39,892 bases of DNA from Acidobacteriaceae bacterium (GTDB taxonomy: Bacteria; Acidobacteriota; Terriglobia; Terriglobales; Acidobacteriaceae), in the NCBI GenBank assembly GCA_030041305.1, contig JASHOC010000256.1, positions 1 to 39,892 on the forward strand, given 5' to 3'. The notes beneath the pieces were generated by a model. The model did no database searches and was not told the DNA's origin. It saw only the letters and a list, made by a program, of their open reading frames with translations. Position 1 is the stretch's first letter. Each line of letters opens with the position of its first letter. Of the stretch, positions 32,453-39,892 are shown in pieces. Made by a program: the position numbers and the translations under genes.

Positions 32453-33166
32453 ATGTTGCTCGAATCGCTTCGCCAGCAGGTTCTCGACGCCAATCAGGAG
32501 ATCGCGCGGAGGGGGCTGGCGCCGCATACGTTTGGAAACGCGAGCGGGATCGACCGCAGCGGCGGGGAAGCGCTGGTGGTGATCAAGCCGAGCGGCGTGG
32601 ACTACGCCGCCCTGACCGCAGCGGACATGGTGGTGACGGATCTCGAGGGCAGGGTGGTGGAAGGAACGCTGCGGCCTTCGAGCGATCTGGATACGCACAC
32701 GCTGCTCTATCGCGAGTTTCCGGAGATCGGCGGGATTGTGCATACGCACTCCGAATTTGCGACGGCATGGGCGCAAGCCGGGCGGGAGATTCCCTGCCTG
32801 GGCACGACACACGCGGATTACTTCCACGGGCCGGTTCCGGTGACGGAGCCGCTGACCGTGGAGGAGGTGCGCGGCGGCTATGTGCGTTCGACCGGCGCGG
32901 TGATTGTGCGGCGCTTCCGCGAGAGTGGGATTTCGCCGGTTGCGGTTCCCGGCGTCCTGGTGGCCGGCCACGCGCCCTTCGCGTGGGGCAAAACACCCGC
33001 GGACGCCGTAGAGCACGCCGATGTGCTCGAGTACATTGCGCGCCTGGCGTACCGGAGCGTTGTGCTTTCGGCGCCGGAGGGGGGGATTCCGGCGTACGTG
33101 CGGGAACACCATTACTTGCGCAAGCACGGACCCAAGGCGACGTATGGACAGGGCGGGGCGGAATGA
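32453..33166 (+). CDS. araD: L-ribulose-5-phosphate 4-epimerase
   Basis: 237 residues from ATG 32453 ('MLLESLRQQVLDANQEIARR'), matching the start of Escherichia coli AraD; GGAG lies upstream. An earlier in-frame GTG (32312) would add 47 unrelated residues. The enzyme converts L-ribulose 5-phosphate to D-xylulose 5-phosphate. Zinc ligands H97, H99 and H173, the conserved D78, and catalytic D122 all sit exactly two residues after the E. coli positions. 'HTHSEFATAWAQAGR', 'TTHADYFHG' and 'HYLRKHGPKATYGQ' are nearly family-consensus. No araA or araB gene lies in the window. Fuculose aldolase is less likely because of the close match to AraD over the whole length. Confidence 0.92.
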   Translation: MLLESLRQQVLDANQEIARRGLAPHTFGNASGIDRSGGEALVVIKPSGVDYAALTAADMVVTDLEGRVVEGTLRPSSDLDTHTLLYREFPEIGGIVHTHSEFATAWAQAGREIPCLGTTHADYFHGPVPVTEPLTVEEVRGGYVRSTGAVIVRRFRESGISPVAVPGVLVAGHAPFAWGKTPADAVEHADVLEYIARLAYRSVVLSAPEGGIPAYVREHHYLRKHGPKATYGQGGAE

Positions 33167-33233
33167 TGGGATGGCCCCGGGAGGGAGCGGAGGCCGGTTC
33201 GGGGCAAAAATGAAGAACAGAGGGCGAATCGGG

Positions 33234-33306
33234 ACCGCCGGGGCGCTTCTTTCGGGGGCTAGAGCCCGGCGGTTATTTTGTCGCCCATGCGACGCGACTG
33301 AAGTCG
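33234..33306. repeat. Cluster of three short inverted repeats
   Basis: ACCGCCGGG (33234-33242) pairs with CCCGGCGGT (33265-33273). GTCGC (33280-33284) pairs with GCGAC (33289-33293). CGACT (33295-33299) pairs with AGTCG just after, with a 2-base loop. Together they could fold into three consecutive stems just before the 21-bp tandem array. Confidence 0.5.
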
Positions 33307-33323
33307 TGCTCTGATACACGGCC

Positions 33324-33467
33324 CCATCTATCACGCTGTAGCCGCCATCTTTCCCGCCGAAGCTGCCATCTTTCATGCTGAAACTGTTATCTTTCACGCG
33401 AAGGCCGCCATCTGCAGCTGAACGCCCACCTTTGAGGGTGAAGCGAGTCCTTCTCAAGGCAAATCCG
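33324..33467. repeat. 21-bp tandem repeat array
   Basis: About seven units of 21 bases (one of 18), each starting near CCATCTTTC: units begin at 33324, 33345, 33366, 33387, 33408 (short), 33426 and 33447. On the minus strand the array reads as a heptapeptide repeat of the type K-D-G-S-F-x-x ('MKDGSFGGKDGGYSV'). The frame has only a TTG start without a ribosome site, and it runs on antisense to araD, so it is probably not a gene now. Confidence 0.75.
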
Positions 33468-33836
33468 ACTTGACCCGCAACGCGGGTTTTGCGGGGCGGG
33501 AGGAGTGCGCTATGATCAAAGCGTTGCCATGACGAGGGTCGTGAGGGGCGCCGGAAGGTGGAGTGTCGCGAGCGGCGCGGGGCTTAAAACGTGTTCTAAA
33601 TCACTTGGCTTCACAGAGCTACCGAATTTTGTAGATTCATCCTTTTTGCTGGATAGCGCTTCCCGTTTTCTGCATTTCTCCCGCTGATCTCGCGATATCC
33701 GGTTGACCTTTGGCGAAAAGGCAAGTCCATATCTTGCGCATTCTCCAGTGGTTACCGGTGGTTCCTTTCGTACCTGCGGGATGTCTTCGCATGGCGCCCG
33801 ACGTGCTATCGGATGTATTGAAGTAGTTTCGCCCCC

Positions 33837-36794
33837 ATGGAGACCAGCCTCATACATCGAGCGCAGGCCACGCTGCTGGCTCTCGCCACGGCAGCCCTGC
33901 TTGTGTTGGCTGTGTTCAACCTGCTCCAGGAGAGGCACTTCGACCGGCCTGACGATGGGGTGTGGTGGCGTGAGGCCACGGGCGGCCTGGTGGCGGACAA
34001 GGTGCTGCCGCACATGCCCGGCGAACGCGCGGGCATCGAGACGCACGATCTGCTGAGAGCCGTGAACGGCGCACCGGTGCGCCATGTGGCCGATGTGGAC
34101 CGGGCTCTGTACGCGGCGGGGAGCTACGGACAGCTCAACTATTCGATTACCCGCGACGGCATTCCGCTGGAAACGCCGGTGAAGGTGATTCCGGTGCCGT
34201 CAGACCTGAGCCTGGCGCAGGGCCTGCGGGTGATCGGGCTCATTTATCTCGTCATCGGGTTCTACGTGCTGTTCCGGCGCTGGGGCGCGCCGCGGGCGAC
34301 GCATTTTTATCTTTTCTGCCTGGTGTCGTTCGCGCTGTACGCGCTGAAATACACGACCAAGCTGGACGCGCTGGACTGGACCGTCTTCTGGACGAATGTG
34401 GCAGCGGAGGCGCTGCAGCCGGCGCTGTTCCTGCACTTTGCTCTAAGCTTTCCGGAGGAACGGTTCAAGGACCAGGGCCGGCGCTGGCTGCTGCCCCTGG
34501 TGTATGCGCCGGGCGCCGGTTTGCTGGGTTTGTGGGTGTGGTCGATCGAGACGCGCGAGGCCACCAAAATCCTGCTCGACCGGCTGAACCAGATTGCGAC
34601 CGCCTACGACGCGGTTTTCTACGTGCTGGCGGCGTTGTTCTTCCTGCGCGGATATAAACGCGCCGACTCGCCTCTGCTGCGGCAGCAGTTGAAGTGGGTG
34701 ACGCGGGGAACGCTGCTGGCGGTTCTGCCCTTCACGTTTTTCTACGCGGTTCCCTACCTATTGGATCTCCATCCTCCGCGGCTGATCACCGATCTGGCCG
34801 GGCTGTCGCTGGTGTTCTTGCCGTTGACGTTCAGTTGGGCCATTGTGCGCTACCGGCTGATGGACACCGACCTGATCTTCAAGCGGGGCGTAGCCTACAC
34901 GCTGGCCACGGGTGTGATTCTCGGGGTTTACGCCGGCATTATTGGTCTCAGCGCGGTCATGATCCACAATGGCGCCCCGGAGGCCGTACGCGAGTGGGCT
35001 TTGGTGATCTCCGTCGTTGTACTGGTCGCCATTTTCGACCCTCTCAAGCGCCGCATCCAGGGGTGGGTCGATCGCGCGTTCGACCGGCATCGCTACGATT
35101 ACCGCAAGGCGCTGGTGGAGTTTGGCCGGGGGCTGAGCTCGGAAACGGATTTGCGGGCCCTGCTGCACTCGATTGTGGAGCAACTGCCGCGCACCCTGCA
35201 GGTGGCGCGCGTGGCCGTGTTCCTGGCGCAGGACGGGCGGATGCGGTTGGGGGCCTCGCACGGGCTGCCGGAGGAAGTGAGCGCCGAGGATCGTGGACCC
35301 GCAAAGTTGGGGCAGAAACAAGAACGCGTCCAAGAGCGTGTCGGGGATGGGGAACAGGTCAGGGAGGGGGCAGCCGCAGATTCGCTGGATTTGGGCTTCC
35401 TGAACTTTGACCGCGCCCACGATCACTCCCACATTTTCCTTGAAAACGCGCAGGCGGCGCTGCACCTGCCGGAGAACCAGCAGCGCACGGCGGCGCTGCT
35501 CGATCTGAACTACTATCTGCCCTGCCGGGCGGCTCCGGTGCAACTCGACGATGGTCAGGCGGCGGGGCGGACCATTGCGGTCATCGGGCTCGGCCGAACG
35601 CTGGGCGGCGATTTTCTGTCGAGCGAAGACGTGGAGCTGCTCGAGTCGCTGGCCAGCTATATCGGGATCGCCTTGCAGAACGCGAGCCTATACGCGCGGC
35701 TGGAGGAAAAGATCGTCGAATTCGAGCGGCTCAAGGACTTTAACGAGAACATTGTCGAATCGATCAACGTGGGGATTCTCGCGGTTGGGCTGGACGACCG
35801 CATCGAAAGCTGGAACGCGCAGATGGAGGCGATGTACGCGCTGAGCCGCGCCGAGGCGCTGGGACAGGAATTGAGCGCGGTGTTTCCCCCCGAGTTGATC
35901 GAGGCGATGGAAGGGTTCCGCAGCGAGCAGGGCGTCCACCACCTGTACAAATTCCCGCTCACCACGCGCGCCGGCGAACAGCGGACCGCCAACATCGCCA
36001 TGGCGCCGTTGCTTTCGCGGGATTTCGTGCCGGTGGGGCGCATCATTCTGGTGGACGATATTACCGAGCGCGTCAACCTGGAGTCGCAACTGGCGCAGGC
36101 CGACAAGCTGAGCTCGATCGGGCTGCTGGCCGCCGGGGTGGCGCATGAAATCAATACGCCGCTGGCGGTGATCTCGTCGTACGCGCAGATGCTGGCGAAG
36201 CAATTGCGGGCCGATGCACGGCTGGGACCGGTGCTGGACAAGATTACGCAGCAGAGCTTTCGCGCCGCGGAGATCGCCAACGGCCTCCTGAATTTTTCAC
36301 GCACCTCCTCGACCGAATTCCGCGAAACCAATCTCAACCAGGTGATTCGCGACACTCTCTCCTTACTGGAGCACCAGTTCAAAACGGCGCAGATTGCCAT
36401 CGAACTCAATCTGGCCGACGAGCTTCCGCCCATCCACGGCAATCCGGGCAAGCTGCAGCAAGTGTTTTTGAACCTGCTGTTGAACGCCAAGGACGCCATG
36501 CCGGGGGGCGGGCGGCTGCGCGTGGCGACGCTGGTGAATGGACACATCGAAGCTTTGATTGCCGACTCCGGCGCCGGCATCGCGCCCGAACATTTGAAGC
36601 GCATTTACGATCCATTTTTCACCACTAAGACCACGCCCCGCCCTGGTGAACGCCGCGGGGCCGGTTTAGGGCTCTCGGTCTCGTACGGCATCATCCAGGA
36701 GCATGCCGGCAAGATTCGCGTGGAGAGCGCGGTCGGCGCCGGCACGACATTCCATCTCGAGTTTCCGCAATTGAGGAAGTCCGTTCATGCCTGA
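33837..36794 (+). CDS. Multi-pass sensor histidine kinase with PDZ, GAF and PAS domains
   Basis: 985 residues from ATG 33837. One N-terminal helix (about 9-26) is followed by an extracytoplasmic PDZ-like domain (about 40-120, 'VLPHMPGERAGIETHDLLRA'). About eight membrane helices come next (about 125-390), then a GAF domain (about 425-620), a PAS domain (about 635-745), the DHp domain with H-box 'AGVAHEINTPLAVISSYAQM' (H770), and the ATPase domain. The ATPase domain has N-box 'LNLLLNAKDAM', G1 'ADSGAGI' and G2 'GAGLGLSVSYG'. All catalytic motifs are intact. A PDZ fused before a membrane sensor suggests detection of unfolded or C-terminal peptide signals in the periplasm; this is inference. It overlaps the response regulator gene by 8 bases, so the two are translationally coupled. 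No strong promoter is visible. Confidence 0.93.
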   Translation: METSLIHRAQATLLALATAALLVLAVFNLLQERHFDRPDDGVWWREATGGLVADKVLPHMPGERAGIETHDLLRAVNGAPVRHVADVDRALYAAGSYGQLNYSITRDGIPLETPVKVIPVPSDLSLAQGLRVIGLIYLVIGFYVLFRRWGAPRATHFYLFCLVSFALYALKYTTKLDALDWTVFWTNVAAEALQPALFLHFALSFPEERFKDQGRRWLLPLVYAPGAGLLGLWVWSIETREATKILLDRLNQIATAYDAVFYVLAALFFLRGYKRADSPLLRQQLKWVTRGTLLAVLPFTFFYAVPYLLDLHPPRLITDLAGLSLVFLPLTFSWAIVRYRLMDTDLIFKRGVAYTLATGVILGVYAGIIGLSAVMIHNGAPEAVREWALVISVVVLVAIFDPLKRRIQGWVDRAFDRHRYDYRKALVEFGRGLSSETDLRALLHSIVEQLPRTLQVARVAVFLAQDGRMRLGASHGLPEEVSAEDRGPAKLGQKQERVQERVGDGEQVREGAAADSLDLGFLNFDRAHDHSHIFLENAQAALHLPENQQRTAALLDLNYYLPCRAAPVQLDDGQAAGRTIAVIGLGRTLGGDFLSSEDVELLESLASYIGIALQNASLYARLEEKIVEFERLKDFNENIVESINVGILAVGLDDRIESWNAQMEAMYALSRAEALGQELSAVFPPELIEAMEGFRSEQGVHHLYKFPLTTRAGEQRTANIAMAPLLSRDFVPVGRIILVDDITERVNLESQLAQADKLSSIGLLAAGVAHEINTPLAVISSYAQMLAKQLRADARLGPVLDKITQQSFRAAEIANGLLNFSRTSSTEFRETNLNQVIRDTLSLLEHQFKTAQIAIELNLADELPPIHGNPGKLQQVFLNLLLNAKDAMPGGGRLRVATLVNGHIEALIADSGAGIAPEHLKRIYDPFFTTKTTPRPGERRGAGLGLSVSYGIIQEHAGKIRVESAVGAGTTFHLEFPQLRKSVHA

Positions 36795-38253
36795 GGTCGA
36801 ACAGCCAGTCAACCTGCCCGCAGCGGCGCCCACGGCAAACGGAACATCGGCTCCCGCGGGGATTCTTGTTATTGATGACGAAGCCGGGATTCGCGAATCG
36901 CTGGAAGTTTTGCTTTCGCTCGAGGGTTTCAGCGTGACCTCGGCCGCGGATGGCGAAGAGGGCTTGCGCAAGCTGGAGGCGGACACTTTCGATCTGGTGC
37001 TTCTCGATCTGGCGCTGCCCGGACAGAGTGGAGTGGAATTGCTGCCCCAGATCAAGGAACGGCATCCCGACCTGCCCATCATCATGATTACGGCCTACGG
37101 CACGGTGCAGAACGTGGTGGAGTCGATCCGCGCCGGGGCGGAAAACTTTATCCAGAAGCCCTGGGACAACGAAAAGCTGCTTGCCGATATCCGGTCGGCG
37201 GTGGCGCGGCGGCGCGCCGAGGAAGAAAACCTGCAGCTCAAGCGCACGCTGAAGCAGCGCTACAGCTTTGCGAACATCGTGGGCAAAAGCGAGTCGATGC
37301 TGCGGGTCTTCGATCTTGTGGCCCAGGTGGCGCCCAGCCGCTCCACGGTGTTGATACAGGGCGAAAGCGGCACCGGCAAGGAGCTGATCGCCAAGGCCAT
37401 TCACGCCAACTCGCCGCGCCGCGACAAGCCGTTTGTGCCCATCAATACGGGGGCCATGCCGCCGGAATTGTTGGAGTCAACGCTTTTTGGCCACGTAAAA
37501 GGCGCGTTTACTTCGGCCATCGCTTCAAAAAAGGGCCTGTTCGAGGTGGCGCACGGGGGCACGCTGTTTCTGGACGAGATCGCCACCATGGGCATGGACA
37601 CGCAGGCCAAGATTCTGCGTGTGCTGCAGGACCGGCGGTTTATGCACCTGGGCGGAATTCAGGAGATTCAGGTGGATGTGCGCATCCTGGCCGCCACCAA
37701 CGTGGATTTGCGCAAGGAGGTGCGCGAGGGCCGGTTCCGCGAAGATCTTTTCTACCGCTTGAATGTGATCGTGGTGGATATTCCCCCACTGCGCGCCCGC
37801 CGCGAAGATATTCCTCTGCTCGCCCAACATTTTCTCGATTTTTACGCCGGCGAAAACGGCCTCGCGCCGCGCAAACTCTCCGCCGACGCGTTGCGCGCCT
37901 TGGTCGATTACGACTGGCCCGGCAACGTGCGCGAACTGGAGAACGCCATCGAGCGCGGGGTGGTGCTTTCCTCGGGGCCGGTCATCGGCGCCGAGTTGCT
38001 GCCTGGGCACATCACCGGCCGCAGCTTCCAGGACGCTTTGCTCGAACACAACCCCAACTCTTCGCTCTTCGACATTTTGGAAGTGATCGAGCGGCGGATC
38101 ATCGTGGAGAAGCTCGAGCGCTGCAACTGGAACCAGACCGACGCCGCCGAGCAATTTCGCATTCCGCTCTCGACGCTGAATCAGAAGATCAAGCGGCTGA
38201 ACATTGAGATCCGTAAAAAGGGCCGGGAATCGGGCGAGGGGGCGAGGGATTAG
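36787..38253 (+). CDS. NtrC-type sigma54-dependent response regulator
   Basis: 488 residues from ATG 36787. The receiver domain (about 25-140) has the acidic pair D30/D31, phospho-acceptor D74, T102 and K124. The AAA+ domain (about 165-395) has Walker A GESGTGKE (192-199) and Walker B 'GGTLFLDEI' with D263/E264. The sigma54-contact loop reads GAFTSA (239-244) instead of GAFTGA. The C-terminus is a Fis-type helix-turn-helix (about 430-475, 'WNQTDAAEQFRIPLSTLNQ'). The partner is the PDZ sensor kinase encoded just upstream. The target promoters are unknown; no good -24/-12 site was found in the window. The essential Thr of the loop is kept, so sigma54 contact probably still works. Confidence 0.93.
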   Translation: MPEVEQPVNLPAAAPTANGTSAPAGILVIDDEAGIRESLEVLLSLEGFSVTSAADGEEGLRKLEADTFDLVLLDLALPGQSGVELLPQIKERHPDLPIIMITAYGTVQNVVESIRAGAENFIQKPWDNEKLLADIRSAVARRRAEEENLQLKRTLKQRYSFANIVGKSESMLRVFDLVAQVAPSRSTVLIQGESGTGKELIAKAIHANSPRRDKPFVPINTGAMPPELLESTLFGHVKGAFTSAIASKKGLFEVAHGGTLFLDEIATMGMDTQAKILRVLQDRRFMHLGGIQEIQVDVRILAATNVDLRKEVREGRFREDLFYRLNVIVVDIPPLRARREDIPLLAQHFLDFYAGENGLAPRKLSADALRALVDYDWPGNVRELENAIERGVVLSSGPVIGAELLPGHITGRSFQDALLEHNPNSSLFDILEVIERRIIVEKLERCNWNQTDAAEQFRIPLSTLNQKIKRLNIEIRKKGRESGEGARD

Positions 38254-38324
38254 GGCGCGGGGTTGCATCGACTCGATTCCCGGACAGGGAGACGTTTAGT
38301 CGGATTCGGAGTACGATAGAAGGT

Positions 38325-38603
38325 ATGACGAATCATACGACAACCCGCAAGGTAAAGCGGAGTTTCACGCTGGCCCCGGACTCGGTTGCCTATGTGCGGG
38401 AGACGCGACGGAGGCGGAAGGCCAGTTCGGATTCCGAGGCGCTGGATCTTCTCCTTCGTGAGTCAATGCAGGCCCGCAAGCGAGAGGAAATCGACGCCGC
38501 TGTGAAGGACTACTACGATCACGCGAGCGACGAGGAGCTGCGCGAGCAGCGCGAATGGGCCGAAATGGCCGGTCCGAACGTGTTTGCCGGGATTCCCGAA
38601 TGA
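38325..38603 (+). CDS. Putative ribbon-helix-helix antitoxin (MazE-type)
   Basis: 92 residues from ATG 38325, with a GAAGG nearby. The N-terminal part 'KRSFTLAPDSVAYVRETRRR' followed by 'SSDSEALDLLLRESMQA' fits a ribbon-helix-helix DNA-binding fold. The acidic C-terminal tail ('DYYDHASDEELREQREWAEM') fits the disordered toxin-binding region of MazE-like antitoxins. The stop overlaps the toxin start (ATGA), the usual order antitoxin then toxin. It probably represses its own promoter in the 71-bp upstream gap, where no clear operator was seen. Confidence 0.82.
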   Translation: MTNHTTTRKVKRSFTLAPDSVAYVRETRRRRKASSDSEALDLLLRESMQARKREEIDAAVKDYYDHASDEELREQREWAEMAGPNVFAGIPE

Positions 38604-38971
38604 CCGCGCCAGAACGGCCGTACCCACTGCGCGGCGAAGTCTGGTGGATGCATTTTGCCGGCGATGCGCCGGGCAAGAAGCGGCCGGGGTTGATCGTGTC
38701 ACTGGATGCGCGGAATTCCCATCCCAGGGCCGATACCGTGCTGGCCATTCCGCTTTCGACGTCCATTCACAAGTCAGGGCCTTTTCACTTCGTTTTGCGC
38801 GCCGGTGAGACAGGCCTGCCCGAAGATAGCGTGGCATGGGCAGGGAACATTAGCGCGGTATCGAGGGAGCAATTGGCAGGACGCGTGGAAGGACATCGCC
38901 CGGTCACGCATACGCAAATTTGCCGGTTGGCGGGGCTGGTGAAGCTCGCGATGGGGTGCGTGGAACAATAA
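38600..38971 (+). CDS. MazF/PemK-family mRNA interferase toxin
   Basis: 123 residues from ATG 38600, which overlaps the antitoxin stop; an in-frame start at 38555 would lie inside the antitoxin gene. Conserved landmarks are 'LRGEVWWMHF', 'KKRPGLIVSLDAR' with the active-site Arg, 'VLAIPLSTSIHKSG' with the conserved Thr/Ser, and 'GLPEDSVAWAGNISAVSREQ'. These match the MazF fold, which cuts single-stranded mRNA at short sites. Length is typical. The cut site cannot be predicted. Confidence 0.9.
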   Translation: MTAPERPYPLRGEVWWMHFAGDAPGKKRPGLIVSLDARNSHPRADTVLAIPLSTSIHKSGPFHFVLRAGETGLPEDSVAWAGNISAVSREQLAGRVEGHRPVTHTQICRLAGLVKLAMGCVEQ

Positions 38972-39074
38972 GGTTGAGAGTTATAACAAAGCAGGCATTA
39001 CGTCATTGCCGAGAAGAGAAATTATCCAATGCAACCGATGGCAAGCGGGCGGATTTCGGAAGTGGTTCTGGTAT

Positions 39075-39189
39075 TTACGGCGGTTCTCCAATTCCCGTGG
39101 AGTTTTGAGGGGCGTGCCAGGTGGCGTTTTCTTGGGAAAAACGCCACTCAACGTTCGAGGTTCTGCTCTACACCAATTGGAGAACCGCT
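39075..39189 (+). repeat. 115-bp palindromic MITE-like repeat, copy 4
   Basis: The core is at 39080-39188, with two substitutions relative to copy 1 and an intact central hairpin. Same TTACG left flank and same orientation as the other copies. Confidence 0.9.
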
Positions 39190-39192
39190 ATA

Positions 39193-39301
39193 GGGCGTTT
39201 CTCCAGTTCCTGCGGGGTTTCCGGCATCGCGCCATATGGCGTCTTCTTGAGGAAGCCCACTTGAGCGCATCGGCCTCGCTCTACACCACTGGAGAAATGC
39301 T
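39193..39301 (+). repeat. Diverged relative of the 115-bp repeat, copy 5
   Basis: The arms GCGTTTCTCCAGT (39195-39207) and ACTGGAGAAATGC (39288-39300) are reverse complements with one mismatch. They resemble the main family arms (GCGGTTCTCCAATT). 'CTCTACACCA' near the right end and the hairpin centre 'CTTCTTGAGGAAG' match the position of the main-family centre. It begins only about 4-6 bases after copy 4 ends, so two generations of the element lie in tandem. Confidence 0.75.
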
Positions 39302-39321
39302 AAAACCGGAGCCGCTGCCGT

Positions 39322-39892
39322 ATGTTCCCGCCATCTGTTCATTTGCGCACGCTTCATAGGCTGTGCGTCGTTGGCTTCGTTGTCACAGTCTGCTTGCTCC
39401 CAACGGTGCATGGTCAGGACTCGCGCTCTACGGCGGATCACAAGGAGGACCCAGGATGGTGGCCCACAAAGGGCGGCGCGGCTCGAAGCGAATTCGCCGG
39501 CTCCGCTGTTTGTGCAAGCTGCCATCGCAATATTGCCGAGTCGCAGGAGCAGACAGCGATGTCCAAGGCTGCCTGCCGACCGGCGGAGGATTCGATTCTG
39601 CGACAAGCCGGCAAATGGGTATACCGGGAGGGCAGCGATCATTACGAGCTGACCCGTCAGGGGTCCGCAGTCATGTTCTCAGTCAAAGAGGCGTCGCGGA
39701 CTCTCGCTGCGCCGGTGGAATGGGCCGTGGGAAACGGCGAGATCGGTCAGAACTTTTCTGCTGAAGCTGCACAATACTTACATTGAAAGTCGGCTCAGCT
39801 ACTATTCGGGGATTTCCGGTCTCGATATTACGACCGGCCATTCTCCCGGGCTTCCCGACGCGCTTGACCTGTCATTGGGCACGCCGCTGGAC
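39322..39892 (+). pseudogene. Exported cytochrome c family protein, frameshifted, 3' end outside window
   Basis: The frame from ATG 39322 encodes a signal peptide (about 12-32, 'LCVVGFVVTVCLLPTVHGQ') and one haem c motif, CASCH ('SAVCASCHRNIAESQEQTAM'). It then stops at 39784-39786. From 39752 onward another frame continues the protein to the window end ('KLHNTYIESRLSYYSGISGL', 'DITTGHSPGLPDALDLSLG'), as expected for the middle of a multihaem or TPR-cytochrome protein. Removing one A in 'cagaac' (about 39750-39752) would restore 'IGQTFLLKLHNTY'. This is either a real inactivating mutation or a base error in the assembly. The diverged repeat ends 20 bases before the start codon. Confidence 0.75.

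Larger units (their letters stand above)
33167..33836. other. 670-bp intergenic region with stacked palindromes and a 21-bp tandem array
   Basis: Between araD and the sensor kinase gene. It holds short inverted repeats at 33234-33306 and a tandem array at 33324-33467. From 33468 to 33836 there is no recognisable gene. A TTGACC at 33703-33708 could be a -35 box, but the matching -10 is poor. Confidence 0.55.
38972..39321. other. 350-bp intergenic region holding two adjacent repeats
   Basis: Between the toxin and the cytochrome gene. It contains copy 4 of the 115-bp repeat and the diverged copy 5 a few bases later. No gene or clear promoter was seen in the remaining 120 bases. Confidence 0.6.

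Noticed and set aside
32339..33457. 372-residue minus-strand open frame covering araD and the tandem array
   Set aside because: Begins with TTG without a ribosome site and runs antisense to a gene with conserved catalytic residues.
33324..33467. 21-bp array as a CRISPR
   Set aside because: Units are contiguous without unique spacers of 30-40 bases, and no cas gene is nearby.
33505..33687. 60-residue open frame upstream of the sensor kinase
   Set aside because: No domain, no coherent composition, and a chance length in this region.
33703..33733. Sigma70 promoter for the sensor kinase gene
   Set aside because: TTGACC is good, but no acceptable -10 box is present at 16-18 bases.

Overview
The window looks like a chromosomal piece of a GC-rich acidobacterium (Acidobacteriota, probably Terriglobia or a relative). 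This is inferred from gene content, not from a marker gene: an Oar-type TonB-dependent receptor with an N-terminal carboxypeptidase-regulatory-like domain, a MoxR/DUF58/BatA/DUF4175 operon, exported Gfo/Idh-type proteins, and a PDZ-bearing sensor kinase paired with an NtrC-type regulator. No rRNA, tRNA, CRISPR array, phage or transposase gene was seen.

Layout. 1-6000: the 3' end of a probable PHP-type metallohydrolase, a large TonB-dependent receptor, an exported cupin protein, and a Tat-type multicopper oxidase on the minus strand. 6211-20799: a long co-directional block. A DUF4159 protein is followed, after a possible weak terminator, by a tightly packed operon with mostly 1-4 base overlaps: membrane VWA/amidotransferase-like protein, caspase/C13-like protein without the nucleophile cysteine, TPR-gluzincin peptidase, MoxR ATPase, DUF58 protein, BatA-like VWA protein, and a 1363-residue DUF4175-like membrane protein with Gln/Gly-rich tracts. 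A convergent LolA-like periplasmic protein closes the block. The likely theme is MoxR-driven assembly or quality control of an envelope complex.

21945-33166: a histidine-kinase-like membrane protein that has lost its phospho-acceptor His, N-box Asn and G1 Asp. It is followed by a carbohydrate-flavoured stretch: an exported glycosidase-like TIM barrel, an exported Gfo/Idh oxidoreductase, a SulP transporter, an exported aldose epimerase and AraD. Two small genes and a cluster of short palindromic repeats lie between the last two. 33837-38253: an overlapping sensor kinase / sigma54 activator pair. 38325-38971: a MazEF-type toxin-antitoxin pair. 39322-39892: the start of an exported cytochrome c protein interrupted by a one-base frameshift.

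The most unusual non-coding content is a set of short elements sharing one plan: terminal inverted repeats plus a central hairpin. Four near-identical 115-bp copies (3836, 31046, 31496, 39075) and one diverged copy (39193) form one family. An unrelated sequence of the same plan and almost the same length lies at 30628-30739, and a 137-bp element with 19-bp perfect arms lies at 26121-26257. A 21-bp tandem array at 33324-33467 is a separate oddity. All functions are read from the sequence alone; no database search was possible.
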